In this document: positions 32,391-42,429 of the stretch, in pieces | Position numbering within the stretch: position 1 is the first letter of the stretch | Layout: the number at the start of each line of letters is the position of its first letter | Origin: Rhodobacteraceae bacterium LMO-JJ12 | GTDB lineage: Bacteria; Pseudomonadota; Alphaproteobacteria; Rhodobacterales; Rhodobacteraceae | Length of the DNA: 64,000 bases | Reading direction: 5' to 3' | Assembly (NCBI GenBank): GCA_021555075.1 | Contig: JAKGBX010000002.1 | Coordinates: 124,001 to 188,000 of the forward strand | Notes under the pieces: generated by a model | Databases searched by the model: none | What the model was told of the DNA's origin: nothing | Seen by the model: only the letters and a program-made list of their open reading frames with translations | Translations under genes and position numbers: made by a program

Positions 32391-33476
32391 ATGGAACGTC
32401 GTAAATTTTTGAAGGGTGCCGCACTTGGTGCCGGTGCCGCCGCATTGGCGACGCCTGCGCTCGCGCAAGGTGGCAAGCAGATGACCATCGTGTCGACATG
32501 GCCACGGGATTTCCCTGGCTTGGGGGTGTCGGCCCAACGCCTTGCAGCGCGAATTGCACAGGTGTCTGATGGCGCGTTCAACGTTGAGTACTTTGCCGCG
32601 GGCGAGCGTGTTGGTGCGTTTGACTCGTTTGACGAAGTGGCCAGCGGCAACAGCCAAGCCTATATCGGCGCTGATTATTATTGGGGCGGCAAGCACCCCG
32701 GTTTCAACTATTTCACCTCGGTTCCGTTCGGAATGTCGACCCAGGAATGGCAAGCATGGATTGCATTTGGCGGTGGTCAGGAGCTTTGGGACGAGCTGTC
32801 GGGCGAATATGGTCTGAAAGCTTTGATGTGCGGCTCGACCGGAACCCAGGCGGGCGGCTGGTTCAACAAGGAAATGGAAAGCCCGGATGACTTCAAGGGC
32901 CTGAAGATGCGTATGCCGGGCCTTGGTGGTCAGGTTCTGACCAAGATGGGCGCCTCGACCGTGTCGCTGCCGGGTGGCCAGATCTATGAAAACCTTGTTT
33001 CTGGTTCGATCGAAGCAACCGAGTGGGTTGGCGCCTATAATGATTACTTCATGAAGTTCTATGAAGCGGCCAAATACTACTATACCGGCGGTATGCATGA
33101 GCCAGGTGGCGGTCTCGCTCTTGGCATGAACAAGGAATGGTGGGAATCGCTCTCGAGTACCGAACAGGCGATCCTCACGGCCTGCTCATACGAAGAGCAG
33201 CTTTTGTCGCATTCGGAAGCTTGGGCGAAGAACGGTGAATACATGACCAAGCTGGTCAATGATCACGGTGTTCAGGTTCGTGCTTTCAACGACGATATCT
33301 GGGACGCATTCGGTGATGCGGCAGCCGAAGTCTTTGAAGACGTCCGGGCGCATTCGCCTCTTGCGGCCAAGATCGATGAAAGCTTCCAGGCGAAGCTGAA
33401 AGAGATCGGCGGGACGTTGGCTGCCTTTGAAGGCACCTTCCTCAACCAGCGTAACCGTGTGCTGGGTCTGACCTGA
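32391..33476 (+). CDS. TRAP transporter substrate-binding protein (DctP/TakP-like)
   Basis: This is a 361-residue periplasmic solute receptor. A twin-arginine-type signal, MERRKFLKGAALGAGAAALA, ends in TPALAQG. The mature part has the TRAP-receptor blocks STWPRDFPGLGVSAQRLA, STGTQAGGWFNKEM and LKMRMPGLGGQV, where the arginine normally clamps the ligand carboxylate. The TakP-like character (2-oxo acid binding in Rhodobacter sphaeroides) suggests a monocarboxylate or keto-acid ligand. ATG 32391 follows GGGAGGATACG. First gene of a dctP-dctQ-dctM operon. Confidence 0.9.
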   Translation: MERRKFLKGAALGAGAAALATPALAQGGKQMTIVSTWPRDFPGLGVSAQRLAARIAQVSDGAFNVEYFAAGERVGAFDSFDEVASGNSQAYIGADYYWGGKHPGFNYFTSVPFGMSTQEWQAWIAFGGGQELWDELSGEYGLKALMCGSTGTQAGGWFNKEMESPDDFKGLKMRMPGLGGQVLTKMGASTVSLPGGQIYENLVSGSIEATEWVGAYNDYFMKFYEAAKYYYTGGMHEPGGGLALGMNKEWWESLSSTEQAILTACSYEEQLLSHSEAWAKNGEYMTKLVNDHGVQVRAFNDDIWDAFGDAAAEVFEDVRAHSPLAAKIDESFQAKLKEIGGTLAAFEGTFLNQRNRVLGLT

Positions 33477-33495
33477 GTCCGCGTGTGAACACATT

Positions 33496-33530
33496 CGAGC
33501 GGGGCTGCGCGTTTGGCCCCGCTCGTTCTG
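33496..33530 (+). terminator. Attenuating hairpin between dctP and dctQ
   Basis: Perfect 10-bp arms CGAGCGGGGC (33496-33505) and GCCCCGCTCG (33516-33525) with a 10-nt loop, followed by TTCTG. This probably stops or stabilises part of the transcript so that the receptor is made in excess over the permeases. Confidence 0.7.
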
Positions 33531-33594
33531 TATTCAGATGCAAAAGGATAGAGGCGGCGCGTGCTGATTGGCACCGGCAGGGACGGAGGACTCC

Positions 33595-34593
33595 ATGAGA
33601 TCCGCAGTTAAGGCACCGGGACTTCGAAAAGAGGGCGATCCGGCGCCGATTGTACGGCTATTCGGTTGGGGAATGTTGGCCGCTCTGGCCGCGTTTCTGA
33701 TCAATAATGTATTGATCGTCGGCTGGGGCGCGCCGAGCTTGAGAGACTATTTCGCGGGAACTGCGGGATCGTTGGGGCTTGTTCCGGTGGTGATTTACGC
33801 GGTGTGCTTCTTGCTGGCGGCGGGGTTTGTATTGATGACGCCGCGCCGGGCCTTGCGTTGGGATTCGATGCAGATTCACAAGTTCAATTGCTACTTGATC
33901 CGGGTCTGTTTCTGGAGCGTGCTTTTGGTGGGCGTCGTGGATGCCACCATCGCGGTCCTGCGGGTCGAGAGCCTGTTGGATCCGTTTTTCAGCGAACAGA
34001 TGGTCAAGGATCTGGGGCGGGTGCAGTTCGTTGCGCCAAACATTCATATTCCTCTGATCGGTGTGGCGATTGTTTTGGCGATGTTCACGCGCACGTTGGG
34101 ATTTCAATGGCTGGCGCTGATGATCGTTGCGGCCGAGCTCCTCATTGTTCTGTCGCGTTTCGGGTTTTCTTATGAGCAGGCGCTGATGGGCGATCTGGTG
34201 CGCTATTGGTATGCGGCGCTGTTCCTGTTTGCTTCGGCCTACACCCTGTTTGATGACGGGCACGTCAGGGTGGATGTACTTTACGCCGGGTTCGGTGCGT
34301 CCAAACGCGGATTCGTGAACGCCTGGGGCTCGATCTTTCTGGGAATGTCGACGGCCTGGGTGATCATCTACATCGGCTTCAATGGTAAACAATCCATCAT
34401 CAACAGCCCGGTGGCGAACTTTGAAATCACGCAATCGGGCGCAACGGGTATGTTCATCAAATATCAGATGGCCGCCTTTCTGGGCATTTTTGCCGCCACG
34501 ATGCTGATCCAGTTCATCAGTTTTTTCCTAGAATCCGTCGCCAATTGGCGCGACCAGCCGGGGCAACGCACAGTGACCCCGACAGGCCACTGA
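33595..34593 (+). CDS. TRAP transporter small permease (DctQ), long form
   Basis: The 332-residue protein is about twice the usual DctQ length. An N-terminal half with three or four membrane helices (about 25-45, 60-85 and 103-125) precedes a more standard four-helix DctQ region (from about 150). That region contains the acidic-loop motif LFDDGHVRVDVLY, typical of DctQ. ATG 33595 follows GGACGGAGG; the longer frame from 33568 is unlikely. It forms the membrane complex with the long DctM encoded 16 bp downstream. Confidence 0.85.
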   Translation: MRSAVKAPGLRKEGDPAPIVRLFGWGMLAALAAFLINNVLIVGWGAPSLRDYFAGTAGSLGLVPVVIYAVCFLLAAGFVLMTPRRALRWDSMQIHKFNCYLIRVCFWSVLLVGVVDATIAVLRVESLLDPFFSEQMVKDLGRVQFVAPNIHIPLIGVAIVLAMFTRTLGFQWLALMIVAAELLIVLSRFGFSYEQALMGDLVRYWYAALFLFASAYTLFDDGHVRVDVLYAGFGASKRGFVNAWGSIFLGMSTAWVIIYIGFNGKQSIINSPVANFEITQSGATGMFIKYQMAAFLGIFAATMLIQFISFFLESVANWRDQPGQRTVTPTGH

Positions 34594-34609
34594 GAGAGAT
34601 AACGGAACC

Positions 34610-37270
34610 ATGGAACTATATTTCCTCGCCCTGCTGATCCTGATCATGGCGTTCGCGCTTGGCTCTGGTTATCCGGTGGCTTTCGCGCTGCCGGGTGCTG
34701 CCATCATCACTATTGGAGCCGCCGCCGGCGCCGGGTATCTCTTTGCGGGATCGACCGACGCCTATTTCCATTCGGGTGGACCGCAACAATGGCTATCGGC
34801 CGGCGTGACCAACCTTCGAGGGGTCTATTGGGAGGTTGAACGAGATACGCTGATCGCCATCCCGTTGTTCATCTTTATGGGCATCATGCTTCAGCGTTCA
34901 AAGATCGCCGAAGATTTGCTTGTGACCATGGCGCGGCTGTTTGGGCCAGTGCCGGGTGGATTGGGCATTTCGGTGGTCTTTGTAGGCGCGCTTTTGGCGG
35001 CGACGACCGGGATCGTGGGTGCGACGGTTGTGGCGATGGGGTTGATTTCGCTGCCTGCCATGCTGCGCAACAATTATTCTCAGAGTCTGGCTACGGGCAC
35101 GATTGCCGCAAGCGGCACGTTAGGGCAAATCATTCCGCCCTCGATTGTCCTGATTATTCTGGCGGACCAGTTGGCCAGCGCCACCGATCAGGCCAGCACC
35201 GCGCGCAAGGCGCTGCACAAGCTGTCGACCGGCGAGATCAGTATGCCGTCGGAGTTCGATGTTGCCTCGACCAGTGCGGGCGAGATGTTTCTGGGCGCAT
35301 TCGTGCCGGGCATTCTGCTGGTCCTGATCTATATGGCGTATATTTTGATCTATGCGATGATCAATCCCAAGGCCGCCCCTGCGGTGCATACCAAGGGCGG
35401 TTTTGACAAGGGGTTCTGGGGGCAGGTCGCGTTGACGCTGATCCCGCCTTTGACGCTGATCTTCCTCGTTCTGGGCTCGATCATCACCGGGGTTGCCACG
35501 GTCAACCAGGCCGGCGCGATTGGTGCGGCGGGCGCGTTGATCATGGCGGGCTATCGGCTCAACCAAGGTGGCGGGCGTTTGACCTATGTGCCCGCGTTGA
35601 TGGCGATGGCGGCGCTTGGCTTGATGGCATTTGCGCTTTCGAATTATGAGATGAACCTGAAATCTGCTGATACGCCCGAGGATTGGTTTGGCATCTGGTT
35701 GGGTCTGTTCGCATCGGTTGCCATTCTGGTTTCGCTGATCTGGAGCGGGATGCGGGTTCTCAGGATCGAGAACACCATGCAGGGCGTGATGCTGGAAACG
35801 GCGAAGACGACATCGCTGGTTTTCATCATCCTGCTCGGTGCGGCGATGCTGACTGCGGCGTTCCGCGCCTTTGGCGGTGAGGATCTGGTTCGCGAGTTTC
35901 TCAACAGCCTGCCGGGCGGATTCTGGACCCAGTTTCTTATCGTGATGCTGGTGATCTTCCTGCTTGGGTTTTTCCTCGATTTCATCGAGATTGCCGTGGT
36001 GGTCGTGCCGATCGTCGCGCCAATCCTTCTGGCCGATCCGAGCGCCAATATCACCGCTGTGTGGCTGGGCGTAATGATCGGTCTCAACATTCAGACCAGC
36101 TTTCTAACGCCACCATTCGGTTTTGCGCTATTCTATCTGCGCGGGGTGGCACCGCAGAGCGTGAAGACGACGCAGATGTACAAGGGCGTTATCGCGTTCA
36201 TCTCGTTGCAATTGGTGGCGTTGGCGATTGTCGGGCTTTATCCGCCGTTGGTGAACTATTTGCCGAACCGGGTGTCCTTTCTGTCAGAGACCGCACCACC
36301 GCCGCGGAACCCCAAGCTGCAATACTGCATCGAGGAATATACCGGCGGCATTCTGGCGCAAGGCGGCGGTCCGGTGCAGGTGATTGCCACGGCCAAGACG
36401 CTGGACCTGTCGGTTTTGCCCAAGTCGCTTGGTGGGGATCTGACCAAGGGGATTGAAAGTGGCGAATTGGCGCTGGCCAGCCTGCAAACAGCGTTTGGCG
36501 CGGAGAAAGCCGTGAATGCCGCGGCAGAAGAATACCGTCCGCTGCAAATTCAGGTCCGGGCGGTGGAAAAGGAAATCCGCAAGCTTGAGGAAGAAGCTGA
36601 TGAGTTGCGCGTCCTTACCGGTCGTATGCGCGAGGAGGCTCAGGCCGAGCGGCGTGCGCGGCTTGAGGCCAGACGCGAGCAACTACTTGCTGAGGCAGAG
36701 CGCAAGGCGCAGGAAATCCCGGAGAGATGGGAGGAAGTCCACAAGGTTTTCGCCGAGTTAACCGACGCCGAGCAGAAGGCGCGCAACACCTATCGGCGCG
36801 AATCCGGACAGGCTTGGGAAGCAGCGAACGAGGTGGTTTCAGTATTGGCTGCCAATGAGGCGTTTGCAGCGTTGGAGCAGGACTTGATCGTCATGGGCGA
36901 CTATATCCGCACGGTGCCGGAAGACGACGCCAACGCCGAAGACACGGTTAAGGCGCTGGAAGACAAGTTCAGCGATGTGGCAGGCGCAGGCGATGTAAAG
37001 TCTGCGCTGGGCAAGGCGCGCCGTTCGATGCGGGCGAAAAAGTTTGATCGCGAGAAGGCGCTTGAGGACTTTGACAACGCCCTGGCCGAATATGAGGAGC
37101 AGAAGGTCTGGCGTGCACAGGCCGCCGTGTTGCAGCCGGAATTGGAAGTTTATCTTGAAGGCATTCGCGGTACTCTGGGTATTCGTATGCAGGATCGGCT
37201 TAGTCGCGAACAGGCGCTATATATGGCCGCATGCAGTGCAAAGCACCGGGACATTTCATTGAATTTCTGA
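34610..37270 (+). CDS. TRAP transporter large permease (DctM) with C-terminal coiled-coil extension
   Basis: The protein has 886 residues, about twice a normal DctM. Residues 1 to ~545 form the transporter: IPLFIFMGIMLQRSKIAEDL, GTLGQIIPPSIVLI and LNIQTSFLTPPFGFALFYLRG are classic DctM blocks. There are extra hydrophilic and hydrophobic insertions near 185-225 and 320-380. From about 545 a soluble, presumably cytoplasmic, region follows. It is strongly charged with coiled-coil heptads at about 640-735 (EKEIRKLEEEADELRVLTGR) and a second helical part to the end. The extension is in frame with no stop, so it is a genuine fusion. Its role is unknown; regulation or scaffolding is conceivable. Confidence 0.88.
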   Translation: MELYFLALLILIMAFALGSGYPVAFALPGAAIITIGAAAGAGYLFAGSTDAYFHSGGPQQWLSAGVTNLRGVYWEVERDTLIAIPLFIFMGIMLQRSKIAEDLLVTMARLFGPVPGGLGISVVFVGALLAATTGIVGATVVAMGLISLPAMLRNNYSQSLATGTIAASGTLGQIIPPSIVLIILADQLASATDQASTARKALHKLSTGEISMPSEFDVASTSAGEMFLGAFVPGILLVLIYMAYILIYAMINPKAAPAVHTKGGFDKGFWGQVALTLIPPLTLIFLVLGSIITGVATVNQAGAIGAAGALIMAGYRLNQGGGRLTYVPALMAMAALGLMAFALSNYEMNLKSADTPEDWFGIWLGLFASVAILVSLIWSGMRVLRIENTMQGVMLETAKTTSLVFIILLGAAMLTAAFRAFGGEDLVREFLNSLPGGFWTQFLIVMLVIFLLGFFLDFIEIAVVVVPIVAPILLADPSANITAVWLGVMIGLNIQTSFLTPPFGFALFYLRGVAPQSVKTTQMYKGVIAFISLQLVALAIVGLYPPLVNYLPNRVSFLSETAPPPRNPKLQYCIEEYTGGILAQGGGPVQVIATAKTLDLSVLPKSLGGDLTKGIESGELALASLQTAFGAEKAVNAAAEEYRPLQIQVRAVEKEIRKLEEEADELRVLTGRMREEAQAERRARLEARREQLLAEAERKAQEIPERWEEVHKVFAELTDAEQKARNTYRRESGQAWEAANEVVSVLAANEAFAALEQDLIVMGDYIRTVPEDDANAEDTVKALEDKFSDVAGAGDVKSALGKARRSMRAKKFDREKALEDFDNALAEYEEQKVWRAQAAVLQPELEVYLEGIRGTLGIRMQDRLSREQALYMAACSAKHRDISLNF

Positions 37271-37331
37271 TTTGATGGCGATGCCTCGGCACGCCCCGGG
37301 GAGTTGGACTTAATTTTTCGGGGGTATGCCC

Positions 37332-38426
37332 ATGTTGAAGGGTGTTCGCATCGTTGAGGTTGAGGGGCTTGGCCCTGGGCCATTTGCTGCAATGACACTG
37401 GCCGATCTGGGCGCGGATGTGATCGTGGTGCACCGCAAGGGTGGCAACCCAGCGCCGGTTGTGCCGGAGCGATCGGTGCTGGATCGGGGCAAGCGCTCGA
37501 TCGAGTTGGACCTGAAGGATGCGGGCGACCGCGAGGTTTTCAACAAGCTGGTGGCGGGCGCCGACGGGTTGATCGAAGGATTTCGACCGGGTGTCATGGA
37601 AAAGCTCGGCATAGGGCCTGAGGCGTGCCACGCGATCAATCGCAAGCTGGTCTTTGGCCGGATGACGGGCTGGGGGCAAGAGGGGCCGCTGAGCCATGCG
37701 GCGGGGCATGACCTGAATTACATCTCGCTGTCCGGCGCGCTTTGGTATGCCAGCACGCCGGACGCGGCGCCGGTGACTCCGCCGACCCTTGTGGGAGATA
37801 TTGGTGGCGGGGCGCTCTATCTCGTAGTGGGTATGTTGGCGGGGATCATGAATGCGCGCGCCACCGGTCAAGGCACGGTGGTGGACGCGGCGATCTATGA
37901 TGGTTCGGCGCATATGATGAACCTGTTGATGGCGTTGCGCCAGAACGGTGGCTTTCCCGAAGCGCGTGGGCAGGGGATGCTAGATGGGCCGCATTGGAGT
38001 CGGACCTATCGCACCGCAGATGGCGGCTGGATGTCGGTGCAGTGTCTTGAAGCGAAGTTCTACGCGACTTTTCTTGAGCTTCTGGGGCTGGGAGAGGATG
38101 CGGATTTCGCGACGCAGTATGATTCAAGAAGTTGGGCAAAAGCGACGGACCGGTTGAGCGAGATTTTTGCCAGCCGGACGCGGGAGGACTGGACCGCGCT
38201 TTTCCTTGGAACGGATGCCTGTGTTGCGCCGGTTTTGTCGCCCGATGAAGCGCACGCGCATGATATGAATAGCGCCAGGCACGCTTGGGGAGAGGCGGAG
38301 GGCGTATTGCAGGCCGCCCCCGCGCCACGGTTTGCGGGTCAGTCGGAGTGGACGCCAGCGCTCGGGCCGGAGCGTGGCGCGCATACGGGCGAGATTTTGG
38401 CAGAGTTGGAACGCTCGTCGAAGTGA
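37332..38426 (+). CDS. CaiB/BaiF CoA transferase, alpha-methylacyl-CoA racemase-like
   Basis: This is a 364-residue class III CoA-transferase-fold protein. The segment GRMTGWGQEGPLSHAAGHDLNYISLSGAL and the later GDIGGGALYLVVGML match alpha-methylacyl-CoA racemase, whose catalytic His/Asp pair lies in these blocks. The protein therefore probably epimerises 2-methylacyl-CoA thioesters rather than transferring CoA. ATG 37332 is spaced better from CGGGGGT than ATG 37326. It follows the long DctM gene by about 60 bp and may be co-transcribed, hinting at a branched-chain or methyl-substituted acid as transported substrate; this link is speculative. Confidence 0.85.
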   Translation: MLKGVRIVEVEGLGPGPFAAMTLADLGADVIVVHRKGGNPAPVVPERSVLDRGKRSIELDLKDAGDREVFNKLVAGADGLIEGFRPGVMEKLGIGPEACHAINRKLVFGRMTGWGQEGPLSHAAGHDLNYISLSGALWYASTPDAAPVTPPTLVGDIGGGALYLVVGMLAGIMNARATGQGTVVDAAIYDGSAHMMNLLMALRQNGGFPEARGQGMLDGPHWSRTYRTADGGWMSVQCLEAKFYATFLELLGLGEDADFATQYDSRSWAKATDRLSEIFASRTREDWTALFLGTDACVAPVLSPDEAHAHDMNSARHAWGEAEGVLQAAPAPRFAGQSEWTPALGPERGAHTGEILAELERSSK

Positions 38427-38504
38427 TTGCCAAGACAAGCGATGAAACGCTCGGCGTGTGATCTTCGAAGATTGCACGCGCCCGCCCGCGCGGAGCGCTC
38501 CGCG

Positions 38505-38529
38505 CGGGGATATTTATGGCAAGATGAAA
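38505..38529 (+). repeat. Dispersed intergenic motif, copy 3
   Basis: CGGGGATATTT followed by ATGGCAAGATGAAA, lying between the convergent CoA-transferase and ridA genes. A GC-rich palindrome (GCGCGGAGCGCTCCGCGC, 38488-38505) directly precedes it and may serve as terminator. Confidence 0.7.
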
Positions 38530-38542
38530 CAGGGCGTTTCGT

Positions 38543-38890
38543 TCAGGTTTCGGGCATTGCGGCGGTGATGATGATTTCCACCTTCAGGGCATCGGTGGCC
38601 AGGCGAGCTTCGCCGCAGGCGCGGGTGGGAGCGTGGCCTTCGGGAACCCAAGCGTCCCAAACTTCATTCATCTCAGCAAAATCAGCCATATCCCTAAGCC
38701 AGATTTCGGCTTGAAGCATGTGGTGATTGTCGGTTCCGGCTTCTTTCAGGAGGGCGTCGACCTGGGCGAGGCAATCTCGGGTCTGATCGGCAACGGTATC
38801 ACCTGCGCCGACCTGGCCGCAGAGATAGACAACGCCGTTGTGGCGAACGATTTTGCTCATCCGCTGTCCGGTGTGCATGCGGTCAATCAT
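38543..38890 (-). CDS. RidA/YjgF family protein
   Basis: The 115-residue protein has the chorismate-mutase-like YjgF fold ([27 protein letters not shown]) and the active-site arginine region [12 protein letters not shown]. RidA proteins hydrolyse reactive enamines and imines released by PLP dehydratases. The nearby bhc operon makes iminosuccinate, a chemically related imine, so a protective role there is conceivable but not demonstrated. ATG 38890 follows AAGGATG. Downstream of maeB on the same strand. Confidence 0.88.
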   Translation of the reverse strand: MIDRMHTGQRMSKIVRHNGVVYLCGQVGAGDTVADQTRDCLAQVDALLKEAGTDNHHMLQAEIWLRDMADFAEMNEVWDAWVPEGHAPTRACGEARLATDALKVEIIITAAMPET

Positions 38891-38979
38891 GGGGGCATCC
38901 TTGTATTGTCAGGGTGTGTAAGTCAGCGCGCAACATTGCGCGCTGACATCAGCAAGTCAACGCCGGAGGGGGCGGTGGT

Positions 38980-41256
38980 TTAGCCGTAGCTGGCCACGGC
39001 TGACCCGGCCAGAGCGGCGATGTTGAGAAGCCCGCGCACCGTGATTGCCGGGGTAACGATGTGAACGCGGTTGCCCATACCCATGATGATGGGGCCGACT
39101 TCGAGACCGCCAGCCACGGATTTGAGAATATTGCGCGTGGCCCCCGCCGCGTCTGAGTTTGCATAGATCAGAACGTTTGCCTTGCCCGTCAGGCGACCAC
39201 CGGGAAACAGGCGCTCGCGCAGGTCAGGGTCGAGCGCCGCATCAGTGTGCATTTCGCCTTCGTATTCGAAATCGTGGTTTTCAGCGTCGAGGATCTCGAG
39301 TGCGCCACGCATGACCCGGCCCGAGGCGCTATCAAGATTTCCGAATTGTGAACCCGAGCAGAGGGCAATGCGCGGTGTAATTCCAAAGCGGCGCACATGG
39401 CGGGCCGATGCAACGACAACCTCGGCCAATTGGTTGGCGTCAGGTGTGATGTTCACATGCGTGTCGGCTATGAACAATGGCCCCGGATCGAGGACCATCA
39501 GCGACAGGGCGCCGATCGGGTGCAGGTCGTTATTGGCGAGAACCTGAGTTGCGTAGTTGAGATGCCAGCGATATTCGCCAAAGGTGCCGCATATCATGCT
39601 GTCAGCTTCGCCGCGATGCACCATGACGGCGGCGATTGCGGTGGTATTCGTGCGCATGATGGCCTTGGCTAGATCGGGCGTAACACCCTTGCGGGCCATG
39701 ATTTCATGATAGGTCGACCAATAGTCGCGGTAGCGCGCATCGTTCTCCGGGTTCACCAGTTCGAAATCAATGCCGGGGCGGATTTTCAGCCCCTCGCGCT
39801 CGAGGCGGGCTTCGATTACTTCGGGGCGGCCAATCAGGATAGGCGTGTCGATGCCGTCTTCCACGATGGTTTGTGCGGCGCGCAGAACGCGCTCCTGTTC
39901 GCCTTCGGCAAAGACGATCCGGCGTTTGGTGGCGCGGGCGGCATCAAATACGCGGCGCATGATGGAATAGGATTTGAACACCTCGCCTTGTAACCCGGTG
40001 CGGTATTCATCGAGATCGAGCGAGCGGGTTGCGACGCCGGATTCGATTGCTGCGCGCGCTACCGCGGTTGCGATTGTTGGTAGCAGGCGGGGATCAAACG
40101 GCTTGGGAATCAGGTAGTCCGCCCCGAAGGTCAGTTTCTCTCCGCGATAGGCGACGCCAACTTCGGCTGATGTGGTTTCGCGCGCCAGACCGGCGATGGC
40201 GACAACGCAGGCGAGTTTCATCTCATCGTTTATCTCGGTCGCGCCCGCATCGAGCGCGCCGCGGAAGATGAAGGGGAAACAGAGCACGTTGTTGACCTGA
40301 TTGGGATAATCCGAGCGGCCGGTTGCGATCAAAGCGCCGGGGGCGGCTTCGCGGGCCTCTTCCGGCATGATTTCGGGCGTAGGGTTGGCCAGTGCGAAGA
40401 TGATCGGGTCTTTGGCCATTTTGCCGACCATTTCCTTGGTCAGAAGGCCCGGGCCGGAAACGCCAAGGAACAGATCGGCGCCCTCCATCGCTTCGATCGT
40501 GGTGCGCTTGTTTGTGTCGCGCGCAAATTCCCGTTTTTCGGAGTTGAGATCGTTGCGACCTGTATGAACTACGCCTTTGCTGTCGAGCATGGTGATGTTT
40601 TCGGGTTGAACCCCCATGACCATGAGCATTTTCAGGCAGGCGATACCGGCAGCGCCCGCGCCAAGGGCGACGACCTTGATGTCTTCCACCTTCTTCTTGG
40701 CGACGATCAGGGCGTTGTAGGCCGCAGCAGAGGCAACGATGGCAGTGCCGTGCTGGTCATCATGAAACACCGGGATGTTCATTTTTTCGCGGCAGAGTTT
40801 TTCGACGAGAAAACATTCGGGCGCCTTGATGTCTTCGAGGTTGATCGCTCCAAAGGTCGGCTCGAGCTTGGAGATGATTTCGGCCAGTTTCTCGGGGTCG
40901 GCCTCATTGACTTCGATATCGAAGCAGTCAATTCCGGCGAACTTTTTGAACAACACGGCCTTGCCTTCCATCACCGGTTTGGAGGCCTGTGCGCCGATAT
41001 TTCCCAGCCCCAGAACGGCGGTGCCATTGGTGATGACCGCGACGAGATTGCTTTTGGCGGTATAGAGTGCGGCGTCAACGGGGTTTCGGGCGATTTCCAT
41101 ACAGGCTTCGGCCACGCCGGGGCTATAGGCGTTGGAAAGATCGCGGCCAGTGGTCATCGGCTTGGTGGCGCGGATTTCAAGCTTACCGGGCTTGGGAAAG
41201 GCGTGATAGTTCAATGCTTCCTGGCGTTTGTCGGTATTGCCGTTGTCCGATGTCAT
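38980..41256 (-). CDS. maeB: NADP-dependent malic enzyme with phosphotransacetylase domain
   Basis: The protein has 758 residues. Residues 1 to ~430 form the malic enzyme domain ([43 protein letters not shown]), which oxidatively decarboxylates malate to pyruvate with NADP. Residues ~435-758 are the PTA-like domain, usually regulatory and acetyl-CoA-sensing in MaeB. ATG 41256 has GAGGGAGAA upstream; the frame continues to 41343. It lies 175 bp downstream of bhcD on the same strand, well placed to draw off C4 acids made by the beta-hydroxyaspartate cycle and malate synthase for NADPH and pyruvate. Confidence 0.93.
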   Translation of the reverse strand: MTSDNGNTDKRQEALNYHAFPKPGKLEIRATKPMTTGRDLSNAYSPGVAEACMEIARNPVDAALYTAKSNLVAVITNGTAVLGLGNIGAQASKPVMEGKAVLFKKFAGIDCFDIEVNEADPEKLAEIISKLEPTFGAINLEDIKAPECFLVEKLCREKMNIPVFHDDQHGTAIVASAAAYNALIVAKKKVEDIKVVALGAGAAGIACLKMLMVMGVQPENITMLDSKGVVHTGRNDLNSEKREFARDTNKRTTIEAMEGADLFLGVSGPGLLTKEMVGKMAKDPIIFALANPTPEIMPEEAREAAPGALIATGRSDYPNQVNNVLCFPFIFRGALDAGATEINDEMKLACVVAIAGLARETTSAEVGVAYRGEKLTFGADYLIPKPFDPRLLPTIATAVARAAIESGVATRSLDLDEYRTGLQGEVFKSYSIMRRVFDAARATKRRIVFAEGEQERVLRAAQTIVEDGIDTPILIGRPEVIEARLEREGLKIRPGIDFELVNPENDARYRDYWSTYHEIMARKGVTPDLAKAIMRTNTTAIAAVMVHRGEADSMICGTFGEYRWHLNYATQVLANNDLHPIGALSLMVLDPGPLFIADTHVNITPDANQLAEVVVASARHVRRFGITPRIALCSGSQFGNLDSASGRVMRGALEILDAENHDFEYEGEMHTDAALDPDLRERLFPGGRLTGKANVLIYANSDAAGATRNILKSVAGGLEVGPIIMGMGNRVHIVTPAITVRGLLNIAALAGSAVASYG

Positions 41257-41431
41257 GCTTTTCTCCCTCTCAAGCCTTTTGGTACTCTTGCCTGCATCAA
41301 TGATCGCAGGAGTCTCCATTAAGGTGCAGGCGGGCCGCAACATCCACAGATTTCTGATGCTGTTTTTGAAATGCGCTGAACATTACGCCGAGGATGGTGT
41401 GCGTGGCGACCGGCGCGAGAGGTGAGCGACC

Positions 41432-42397
41432 TCAGAAGTCGACGCTTATGGCAACGCCTCGTTCGATAGCGAGATCGACCACTTTGGAGGCAACCGCGAG
41501 ATCTTGCAGGCCAACGCCGGTGCCGTCAAACAGCGTGATTTCGTCGTCGGAGCTACGGCCAGCGTGATCGCCGTTGATGACCGCGCCGAGTTCGGTAATC
41601 GCGGACGCGTTGAGCGAGCCATTGGCAATGGCATGCTGGGCTTCTCCGATGCTGATGGATTGCGCGATTTCGTCGGTAAACACAGTGGCGCGCGCGACGA
41701 GCGCGGATTCGACCTCTTGCTTGCCTTTGGTGTCGGTGCCCATGCAAGCGATGTGCGTGCCGGGTTTGACCTGAGCATGTTTGAGGACTGCAGATTGGCT
41801 GGAGATGATTGAGATGATCACATCCGCCTGCGCACCGAAATCGTCGAGGCTGACGCTCTCAAACGGTAGGTTGAGGTCGCTGGCCAGTTTTTCCAAGACG
41901 GTCAGCTTTTCCGGTGTGCGGTTCCAGGCGACGATTTTCTCAAAGGGGCGTTGTTCGGCAATTGCCTGAAGCTGAAAACCTGCCTGATGCCCAGCGCCGA
42001 TAATGCCGAGCACTTTTGCATCCGGTCGTGCCAAATGGGCGACTGATACCGCTGCGGCCGCCGCTGTGCGCAGAGCGGTCAACAAGTTGCCGCCCACAAC
42101 GGCGCGACATTTGCCGGTATCGGCATCGAACAGAAAAATCGTCGACTGGTGGTTTGTCAGCCCCTTTTCGGCGTTGCCGGGCCAATAGCCGCCGGATTTG
42201 AGGCCGAGATCGAGCGCCGCCCGGTCAAAGCCGGATTTGAAACCGTAAAGCGCGTCGGCATGGCCGATCGCTTCGCGAATGACCGGGAAGTTGTAGGCGG
42301 TGCGTTGAGCCATCGAGGCAAACACCTGCTGCACAGCGTCAAAACTGTCTTGGCGCGTGATCAGCCCGGCGATGGCCTGTTCGGGAACGATATACAT
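41432..42397 (-). CDS. bhcD: Iminosuccinate reductase
   Basis: This 321-residue member of the ornithine cyclodeaminase/mu-crystallin family has the Rossmann motif GIIGAGHQAGFQLQAI at about 130-145. In the beta-hydroxyaspartate cycle BhcD reduces iminosuccinate to L-aspartate with NADH, regenerating the amino donor. Assignment rests on the family plus its position as last gene of an exactly ordered bhcA-B-C-D operon. The start is ATG 42397, 32 bp after the bhcC stop. Confidence 0.92.
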   Translation of the reverse strand: MYIVPEQAIAGLITRQDSFDAVQQVFASMAQRTAYNFPVIREAIGHADALYGFKSGFDRAALDLGLKSGGYWPGNAEKGLTNHQSTIFLFDADTGKCRAVVGGNLLTALRTAAAAAVSVAHLARPDAKVLGIIGAGHQAGFQLQAIAEQRPFEKIVAWNRTPEKLTVLEKLASDLNLPFESVSLDDFGAQADVIISIISSQSAVLKHAQVKPGTHIACMGTDTKGKQEVESALVARATVFTDEIAQSISIGEAQHAIANGSLNASAITELGAVINGDHAGRSSDDEITLFDGTGVGLQDLAVASKVVDLAIERGVAISVDF

Positions 42398-42429
42398 TGG
42401 CGTCTCAATTCTGAAAAAGTTGGCGGGGG

